A stretch of 5,366 bases of DNA, from the NCBI GenBank assembly GCA_963676075.2, contig CAXXNZ010000022.1, positions 1 through 5,366 on the forward strand, given 5' to 3'. Origin of the DNA: JAHJQZ01 sp963676075 (GTDB lineage: Bacteria; Pseudomonadota; Alphaproteobacteria; Rhizobiales; Devosiaceae). This document shows, piece by piece, positions 1 through 5,366 of the stretch (the first letter of the stretch is position 1; each line of letters begins with the position of its first letter). Under the pieces are notes generated by a model. The model did no database searches. It was not told the DNA's origin and saw only the letters and a program-made list of their open reading frames with translations. The translations under genes were made by a program, and so were the position numbers.

Positions 1-3000
1 GTAACTGAACGAACATAACCATTATGTCCCTACAATGTTGCTATTTCAGTTTTTCGTTTCAAGGTTTCATAGTTTTATTGTTCTATCCTTAGATCCACTT
101 GCTAGAGAGTTCCATCGTGATTAAATGCGACTGAAGTAACAGAATAATTATGTCCCTACAATGTTGCTATTTCAGTTTTCGTTTCAAGGTTTCATAGTTT
201 TATTGTTCTATCCTTAGATCCACTTGCTAAGAGAGTTCCATTGTGATTAAATGCGACTGAACGAACAGTATCATTATGTTCATACAATGTTGCTATTTCA
301 GTTTTCGTTTCAAGGTTTCATAGTTTTAATGTATTATCCCAAGATCCACTTGCTAAGAGAGTTCCATTGGGATTAAATGCGACTGAATTAACACAACCAT
401 TATGTCCCTACAATGTTGCTATTTCAGTTTTCGTTTCAAGGTTTCATAGTTTTATTGTATTATCCCAAGATCCACTTGCTAAGAGAGTTCCATCGTGATT
501 AAATGCGACTGAATTAACAGGACCATTATGTCCCTACAATGTTGCTATTTCAGTTTTTGTTTCAAGGTTTCATAGTTTTATTGTTCTATCCTTAGATCCA
601 CTTGCTAAGAGAGTTCCATTGTGATTAAATGCGACTGTATTAACATAATAATTATGTCCTTCCAATGTTGCTATTTCAGTTTTCGTTTCAAGGTTTCATA
701 GTTTTATTGTATTATCATAAGATCCACTTGCTAGAGAGTTCCATTGTGATTAAATGCAACTGAAGTAACATAATCATTATGTCCTTCCAATGTTGCTATT
801 TCAGTTTTCGTTTCAAGGTTTCATAGTTTTATTGTTCTATCCTTAGATCCACTTGCTAAGAGAGTTCCATTGTGATTAAATGCGACTGAATTAACAGAAC
901 CATTATGTCCCTACAATGTTGCTATTTCAGTTTTCGTTTCAAGGTTTCATAGTTTTATTGTATTATCCCAAGATCCACTTGCTAAGAGAGTTCCATCGTG
1001 ATTAAATGCGACTGAATTAACAGGACCATTATGTCCCTACAATGTTGCTATTTCAGTTTTTGTTTCAAGGTTTCATAGTTTTATTGTATTATCCCTAGAT
1101 CCACTTGCTAAGAGAGTTCCATCGTGATTAAATGCGACTGAATTAACAGGACGATTATGTCCCTACAATGTTGCTATTTCAGTTTTCGTTTCAAGGTTTC
1201 ATAGTTTTATTGTATTATCATAAGATCCACTTGCTAAGAGAGTTCCATTGTGATTAAATGCAACTGAAGTAACATAATCATTATGTCCTTCCAATGTTGC
1301 TATTTCAGTTTTCGTTTCAAGGTTTCATAGTTTTATTGTATTATCCCAAGATCCACTTGCTAAGAGAGTTCCATCGTGATTAAATGCGACTGAATTAACA
1401 GGACCATTATGTCCCTACAATGTTGCTATTTCAGTTTTCGTTTCAAGGTTTCATAGTTTTATTGTATTATCATAAGATCCACTTGCTAAGAGAGTTCCAT
1501 TGTGATTAAATGCAACTGAAGTAACATAATCATTATGTCCTTCCAATGTTGCTATTTCAGTTTTCGTTTCAAGGTTTCATAGTTTTATTGTTCTATCCTT
1601 AGATCCACTTGCTAAGAGAGTTCCATCGTGATTAAATGCGACTGAAGTAACAGAACCATTATGTCCTTCCAATGTTGCTATTTCAGTTTTCGTTTCAAGG
1701 TTTCATAGTTTTATTGTATTATCCCAAGATCCACTTGCTAAGAGAGTTCCATCGTGATTAAATGCGACTGAATTAACAGGACCATTATGTCCCTACAATG
1801 TTGCTATTTCAGTTTTCGTTTCAAGGTTTCATAGTTTTATTGTATTATCATAAGATCCACTTGCTAAGAGAGTTCCATTGTGATTAAATGCGACTGAATT
1901 AACAGAACCATTATGTCCCTACAATGTTGCTATTTCAGTTTTCGTTTCAAGGTTTCATAGTTTTATTGTTCTATCCTTAGATCCACTTGCTAAGAGAGTT
2001 CCATTGTGATTAAATGCGACTGTATTAACATAATAATTATGTCCTTCCAATGTTGCTATTTCAGTTTTCGTTTCAAGGTTTCATAGTTTTATTGTATTAT
2101 CATAAGATCCACTTGCTAAGAGAGTTCCATTGTGATTAAATGCAACTGAAGTAACATAATCATTATGTCCTTCCAATGTTGCTATTTCAGTTTTCGTTTC
2201 AAGGTTTCATAGTTTTATTGTTCTATCCTTAGATCCACTTGCTAAGAGAGTTCCATTGTGATTAAATGCGACTGAATTAACAGAACCATTATGTCCCTAC
2301 AATGTTGCTATTTCAGTTTTCGTTTCAAGGTTTCATAGTTTTATTGTATTATCATAAGATCCACTTGCTAAGAGAGTTCCATTGTGATTAAATGCAACTG
2401 AAGTAACATAATCATTATGTCCTTCCAATGTTGCTATTTCAGTTTTCGTTTCAAGGTTTCATAGTTTTATTGTTCTATCCTTAGATCCACTTGCTAAGAG
2501 AGTTCCATTGTGATTAAATGCGACTGAATTAACAGAACCATTATGTCCCTACAATGTTGCTATTTCAGTTTTCGTTTCAAGGTTTCATAGTTTTATTGTA
2601 TTATCCCAAGATCCACTTGCTAAGAGAGTTCCATCGTGATTAAATGCGACTGAATTAACAGGACCATTATGTCCCTACAATGTTGCTATTTCAGTTTTCG
2701 TTTCAAGGTTTCATAGTTTTATTGTATTATCCCTAGATCCACTTGCTAAGAGAGTTCCATCGTGATTAAATGCGACTGAATTAACAGGACCATTATGTCC
2801 CTACAATGTTGCTATTTCAGTTTTCGTTTCAAGGTTTCATAGTTTTATTGTTCTATCCTTAGATCCACTTGCTAAGAGAGTTCCATTGTGATTAAATGCG
2901 ACTGTATTAACATAATAATTATGTCCTTCCAATGTTGCTATTTCAGTTTTCGTTTCAAGGTTTCATAGTTTTATTGTTCTATCCTTAGATCCACTTGCTA

Positions 3001-4312
3001 AGAGAGTTCCATTGTGATTAAATGTAACTGAACGAACAGAACCATTATGTCCTTCCAATGTTGCTATTTCAGTTTTCGTTTCAAGGTTTCATAGTTTTAT
3101 TGTTCTATCCTTAGATCCACTTGCTAAGAGAGTTCCATCGTGATTAAATGCGACTGAATTAACAGGACCATTATGTCCCTACAATGTTGCTATTTCAGTT
3201 TTCGTTTCAAGGTTTCATAGTTTTTATTGTATTATCATAAGATCCACTTGCTAAGAGAGTTCCATTGTGATTAAATGCAACTGAAATAACATAATCATTA
3301 TGTCCTTCCAATGTTGCTATTTCAGTTTTCGTTTCAAGGTTTCATAGTTTTATTGTATTATCCCTAGATCCACTTGCTAAGAGAGTTCCATCGTGATTAA
3401 ATGCGACTGAATTAACAGGACCATTATGTCCCTACAATGTTGCTATTTCAGTTTTCGTTTCAAGGTTTCATAGTTTTATTGTATTATCCCTAGATCCACT
3501 TGCTAAGAGAGTTCCATCGTGATTAAATGCGACTGAATTAACAGGACCATTATGTCCCTACAATGTTGCTATTTCAGTTTTCGTTTCAAGGTTTCATAGT
3601 TTTATTGTTCTATCCTTAGATCCACTTGCTAAGAGAGTTCCATTGTGATTAAATGCGACTGTATTAACATAATAATTATGTCCTTCCAATGTTGCTATTT
3701 CAGTTTTCGTTTCAAGGTTTCATAGTTTTATTGTTCTATCCTTAGATCCACTTGCTAAGAGAGTTCCATTGTGATTAAATGTAACTGAACGAACAGAATC
3801 ATTATGTCCCTACAATGTTGCTATTTCAGTTTTCGTTTCAAGGTTTCATAGTTTTATTGTATTATCATCAGATCCACTTGCTAAGATAGTTCCATTGTGA
3901 TTAAATGCAACTGAATTAACAGAATTATAATGTCCCCGCAATGTTGCTATTTCAGTTTTCGTTTCAAGGTTTCATAGTTTTATTGTATTATCCCTAGATC
4001 CACTTGCTAAGAGAGTTCCATCGTGATTAAATGCGACTGAATTAACAGGACCATTATGTCCCTACAATGTTGCTATTTCAGTTTTCGTTTCAAGGTTTCA
4101 TAGTTTTATTGTATTATCCCTAGATCCACTTGCTAAGAGAGTTCCATCGTGATTAAATGCAACTGAAGTAACATAATCATTATGTCCTTCCAATGTTGCT
4201 ATTTCAGTTTTCGTTTCAAGGTTTCATAGTTTTATTGTTCTATCCTTAGATCCACTTGCTAAGAGAGTTCCATTGTGATTAAATGCGACTGTATTAACAT
4301 AATAATTATGTC
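1..4312. repeat. Tandem array of about 34 units of 126 bp
   Basis: The landmark GATCCACTTGCT recurs 34 times, at 92, 217, 343, 469 and so on up to 4249. Spacing is exactly 126 bp except for 125 (92-217 and 721-846) and 127 (3114-3241). There is no spacer between units. The period equals 42 codons, one WD40 repeat, so the array is coding rather than satellite DNA. The right edge is sharp: after GTC at 4312 the sequence leaves the consensus. The left edge lies outside the window, so the copy number is a minimum. Most differences fall at a small set of codons, and the rest of the unit is almost invariant. This points to recent expansion or continued homogenisation by unequal exchange or gene conversion. 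An array this uniform may also be collapsed or expanded in assembly. Confidence 0.97.
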
Positions 4313-4628
4313 GAGGAAATGTCAAAATTCTAAATAATTAATCTATCTAAAGTTTTAACTTGTAAATAATTAATTTAAAGTTAATTTTCGAAGTTTGAAT
4401 GGAATTAATAATATTATTGTTAATAGTAACCACATCTTTTTTTTTTAACAAATCAATATAAGCTAAAAAATCTTCATCATATAATGAATATAATTAAAAG
4501 AACAAAAAAATTTTAATGATTATAATTATAAGACAAAAAGACCATATACCTATTTAAAATTTATTTTTTCTCTCAGTATTTCATTATATATATTCAAATT
4601 GTTTTTTCCTTGTCTTCTTTCCCTACAT
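1..4628 (-). CDS. Giant WD40-repeat (beta-propeller) protein, C-terminus beyond window
   Basis: The protein is read from about 4628 down and runs off the window at position 1. Residues 1-106 (with the ATG at 4628) are a leader, followed by about 34 WD40 repeats of 42 residues. Each repeat shows the GH dipeptide, VAFNH.G, TLLASGS, the turn Asp in GS.D.T, and IKLW, so the structural His-Ser-Asp-Trp tetrad is complete, but only if TGA is Trp. TAG precedes GH in 19 repeats (TLQGH), against GAA in 13 (TLEGH), CGG in one (TLRGH) and TAT in one. Trp is also TGG (GSWDN). By family knowledge, WD40 propellers are protein-binding scaffolds, and 34 repeats would give four to five propellers. The leader reads convincingly from 4478 (DEDFLAYIDLLKKKDVV). 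The ATG at 4628 is the only in-frame Met found and is provisional. It would give a basic N-terminus and a hydrophobic stretch at residues 26-44. One-base indels in the array (near 3221, 733, 104 and 50) break the literal frame. No specific function is recognised. Confidence 0.8.
4185..4310 (-). repeat. First (N-terminal) WD40 unit and array boundary
   Basis: This is the unit nearest the protein's N-terminus. It reads HNYYVNTVAF, then FNHNG, GSKDRT and IKL-TGA. The residues just before it are ILTFPRH instead of the ATL.GH found at internal junctions. The array therefore starts on a divergent first strand that still keeps the His of the GH pair, which suggests a natural domain start rather than a random breakpoint. 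The upstream leader has no detectable similarity to the repeat. Confidence 0.75.
4313..4500 (-). other. N-terminal leader region of the WD40 protein
   Basis: In the same frame as the repeats, this stretch reads as protein with no shift: FQLYSLYDEDFLAYIDLL, KKKDVVTINNNIINSIQTSK, then INFKLIIYKLKLQIDQLFR, leading into ILTFPRH. TAA and TAG occur in frame and read well as Gln (FQLY, KLQID, IDQLF). The composition is rich in Ile, Leu, Lys and Asn, with heptad-like spacing that could form helices. No known domain is recognised. It is much more AT-rich than the array, as expected for a non-repeated part of an AT-rich gene. A run of ten T at 4437-4446 encodes the Lys triplet and is a weak point for read errors. 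Confidence 0.6.
4501..4628 (-). other. Uncertain 5' part of the WD40 gene, two competing frames
   Basis: Two minus-strand readings compete here. The frame continuous with the WD40 repeats starts at the ATG at 4628 (MQGKKTRKKQFEYIQW) and has a hydrophobic stretch IGIWSFCLIIIIIKIFLFF that could be a membrane anchor. It needs no correction but carries five stop-like triplets. The frame one base over reads NNLNIYNEILREKINFKQVY and then GLFVLQLQSLKFF, which looks more like ordinary protein. It joins the WD40 frame if the T7 run (A7 at 4504-4510 on +) is one base short. That frame has no ATG nearby and would need a start further upstream. The sequence alone does not settle which is real. Confidence 0.4.
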
Positions 4629-4652
4629 TTTCTTATATCAGAAGAGACAAGG
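4608..4652. repeat. Imperfect inverted repeat with 23-nt loop
   Basis: CCTTGTCTTC at 4608-4617 pairs with GAAGAGACAAGG at 4641-4652, leaving an unpaired GA dinucleotide in the right arm. The loop spans 4618-4640 and includes the candidate ATG at 4628. It could be an RNA hairpin at the start of the WD40 transcript or chance in a low-complexity region. Poly-T does not follow in a way that would suggest a factor-independent terminator. Confidence 0.35.
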
Positions 4653-4744
4653 ATTATTAAGGTTGTTTTAAAATAAAAAGTTTCATTTTTTTTTATAAAT
4701 GAAGAGACAAATTTATCAAAAATTAAGAAAAAAAAATCAAATTT
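4629..4744. other. AT-rich spacer between the two minus-strand genes
   Basis: This stretch of about 116 bases is dominated by T and A runs, including A9 at 4728-4736 and T9 at 4686-4694 on the plus strand. It contains a 10-bp direct repeat and one arm of an inverted repeat, listed separately. If the TGA at 4747 is the stop of the upstream gene and the ATG at 4628 is the start of the WD40 gene, it holds a short 3' UTR, the promoter and the 5' UTR, which is compact but normal for ciliates. No promoter motif can be named. One minus frame stays readable right through it, so a continuous gene is not excluded. Confidence 0.5.
4641..4710. repeat. Direct repeat pair GAAGAGACAA, 60 bp apart
   Basis: GAAGAGACAA occurs at 4641-4650 and again at 4701-4710, starts exactly 60 bp apart, in the spacer between the two genes. 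On the minus strand the motif is TTGTCTCTTC. Its position upstream of the WD40 gene would suit a protein-binding site, but two copies in AT-rich sequence are weak evidence. Confidence 0.35.
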
Positions 4745-5366
4745 TCAAAAGTTTGAAGCGATTTGATCAATAAGTTGTTTGATCAGCATCGTCTGTTGCG
4801 TTTCTTTTTTTTTTTAGTGGATGGTAGCGGAGTGATAAGCAATAGATCATCAACTGGCTGGTTAGCGGCCAATTGATCAAAAAAAGTTCGGCTTGTTATT
4901 GATCAACATCGTTAAGGTTGATGTTATAATGCATCGCGATGTTGTTAGCATCAGATTCGATGGTTAGCCGTGTCTGCTCTGCTTGAAAGAGCTCGGATTC
5001 TAGTTTTTAGATGTAATCGCTTTGGGCTCGCATAGATTGAGAGTTCGTCTGCAGCTCATTTAATAACTCTTCATATTTTGACTGTAGCAGCTCGATTTTC
5101 TGGTTATCTGGCATCCAGCCAAACTGTTATCACAATACAGCACAAGCAATATCCAAATCACATTAGCTCCCAATACTCTAAAACATCTAGCGTGGCTTTA
5201 ATAGCAAATTTGTTGTTATTATTCTTGGAATAATGTTTGAATTATTCTGGTCATATGCGCAATTATTTTATAAGAGATTGATTTGAGAGTTTTATGGAGG
5301 GTATTGCATGTGTTGGTACTTGCATTATTATTGAAGTCGTGTTTCGGGATTTATCTTATCGATAAT
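4745..5366 (-). CDS. Unrecognised coiled-coil protein, N-terminus beyond window
   Basis: Three to four stretches in different minus frames read as protein. Frame one (5364-5161) gives MQVPTHAIPSIKLSNQSLIK, then QLRIWPEQFKHYSKNN, then KFAIKATLDVLEYWELM, with TGA = Trp and TAA = Gln inside. Frame two (5159 to about 4880) gives GWMPDNQKIELLQSKYEELL, NELQTNSQSMRAQSDYIQKL and ESELFQAEQTRLTIESDANN, a clear Glu/Gln/Leu-rich coiled coil with TAA as Gln. Frame three (4878-4805) gives DQLAANQPVDDLLLITPLPS followed by a Lys run. Frame four (4804-4748) gives MLIKQLIDQIASNF, ending at TGA 4747-4745. Joined, this is about 205 residues. The switches sit at ATG-TGA (5163-5158), a T7 run and an A11 run. Alternatively frame one ends at the TGA at 5160 and a second gene starts at the ATG at 5114, 43 bases later. 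No domain is recognised; the base composition is less AT-rich than the spacer. Confidence 0.6.
4805..4815 (-). other. A11 homopolymer at an apparent -1 frame switch
   Basis: On the minus strand the run of eleven A follows LLLITPLPST. Continuing in frame gives KKKKKRNRRCW. One extra A, or a -1 slip at A-AAA-AAG, gives KKKKETQQTMLIKQLIDQIA, which looks more protein-like and soon reaches a TGA. The pattern fits an under-called homopolymer, a real deletion, transcriptional slippage or programmed -1 frameshifting. Confidence 0.5.
4879..4885 (-). other. T7 homopolymer at an apparent -1 frame switch
   Basis: The coiled-coil frame reads QQQAELF into this run and then turns into implausible sequence (LINWPLTSQLM). 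With one extra T, or a -1 slip at T-TTT-TTG, it continues as FFDQLAANQPVDDLLLI. The switch has the same sign as that at the A11 run about 70 bases downstream. Confidence 0.55.
5124..5138 (-). other. Candidate 15-nt intron (GT...TAAC-AG)
   Basis: GTATTGTGATAACAG is exactly 15 nt, starts GT, ends AG, lies between codons (phase 0) and holds the only TGA TAA pair in this part of the coiled-coil frame. Removing it joins DLDIACA to FGWMPDNQK without changing the frame. Introns of 15-16 nt are established for heterotrich ciliates (Stentor, Blepharisma), so the length is meaningful. If it is retained, it would read VLWQQ under the reassigned code, so the case is not closed. Confidence 0.4.

Larger units (their letters stand above)
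4763..4911. repeat. Cluster of TTGATCAA palindromes with a degenerate direct repeat
   Basis: TTGATCAA occurs at 4763-4770, 4873-4880 and 4899-4906, with a near match TTGATCAG at 4779-4786. Two of the sites extend into a longer direct repeat, TTGATCAGCATCG (4779-4791) and TTGATCAACATCG (4899-4911). They lie inside the coiled-coil coding region but in different frames, so they are not simply a repeated peptide. They may be chance or traces of a small internal duplication. Confidence 0.35.

Noticed and set aside
1..4312. CRISPR array
   Set aside because: Units are 126 bp, contiguous and homologous along their whole length, with no unique spacers; the period is exactly one 42-residue WD40 repeat.
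1..4312. Plus-strand gene in the array
   Set aside because: One plus frame has mainly a single TGA per unit and would be open under the reassigned code, but openness means nothing when all stops are reassigned. Its translation shows no known repeat motif, while the minus frame gives textbook WD40 repeats.
1..4312. WD40 pseudogene full of stops under the standard code
   Set aside because: The stop triplets sit only at Trp and Gln/Glu positions, the scaffold is otherwise intact, and unrelated flanking sequence needs the same reassignments. The few indels keep this from being fully excluded.
1..4312. Simple TGA = Trp code (Mycoplasma or mitochondrial type) or a TAG-recoding phage
   Set aside because: TAG and TAA are also needed in frame, which excludes TGA-only codes. 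Long AT homopolymers, a candidate tiny intron and the giant WD40 array suit a eukaryote better than a phage.
4436..4449. 14-nt GT-A10-G stretch as an intron in the WD40 leader
   Set aside because: The unspliced frame reads smoothly as DLLKKKDVVT, and removing 14 nt would break the frame into the repeats.
4608..4652. Rho-independent terminator
   Set aside because: The stem is short and interrupted and lies near the presumed start of the WD40 gene; the host looks eukaryotic, so the concept does not apply.
4892..4907. 16-nt intron GTTGATCAATAACAAG
   Set aside because: It has GT-AG ends and TAAC, but removing it puts the downstream sequence in a poor frame and loses a good coiled-coil reading (DVDQQQAEL).

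Overview
The window looks like nuclear DNA of a microbial eukaryote with a non-standard genetic code, most likely a ciliate. All readable coding sequence is on the minus strand. It makes sense as protein only if TGA is Trp and TAA/TAG are Gln (or Glu). Among known codes this fits the karyorelict type (Loxodes group) or the Condylostoma type, where the same triplets can also act as stops near mRNA ends. A Blastocrithidia-type code (TGA = Trp, TAA/TAG = Glu) is the main alternative. Because no triplet is an unconditional stop, long open frames mean little here. The gene calls rest on protein-family pattern and amino-acid texture.

Positions 1-4312 are one uninterrupted tandem array of about 34 copies of a 126-bp unit, and it runs off the left edge. 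Read on the minus strand, each unit is one 42-residue WD40 repeat (GHN..V..VAFNH.G, then TLLASGS.D.TIKLW, then NLETKTEIATL.). The core Trp is TGA in every copy, and the residue before GH is TAG in 19 copies. Units are nearly identical except at about nine codons. The variants at these codons form a few linked types that are shuffled along the array, as in self-homogenising, hypervariable WD40 proteins.

Positions 4313 to about 4628 are AT-rich. They hold the N-terminal leader of the WD40 protein; its start codon is uncertain. Positions 4629-4744 are a very T/A-rich gap with a short inverted repeat and a direct repeat. Positions 4745-5366 encode the 3' part of a second, unrecognised protein that is rich in coiled coil. 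Its reading frame must change three times to stay protein-like: once at ATG-TGA, and twice at homopolymers that each look one base short.

The two genes point the same way. Nothing in the sequence proves that they work together, and a single larger gene is possible, since an alternative frame runs through the gap. The 34 WD40 units would fold into four to five beta-propellers, a large binding scaffold with a variable surface. Several one-base indels, mostly in homopolymers, are either read or assembly errors or real frameshifts. They decide whether the array is an intact gene.
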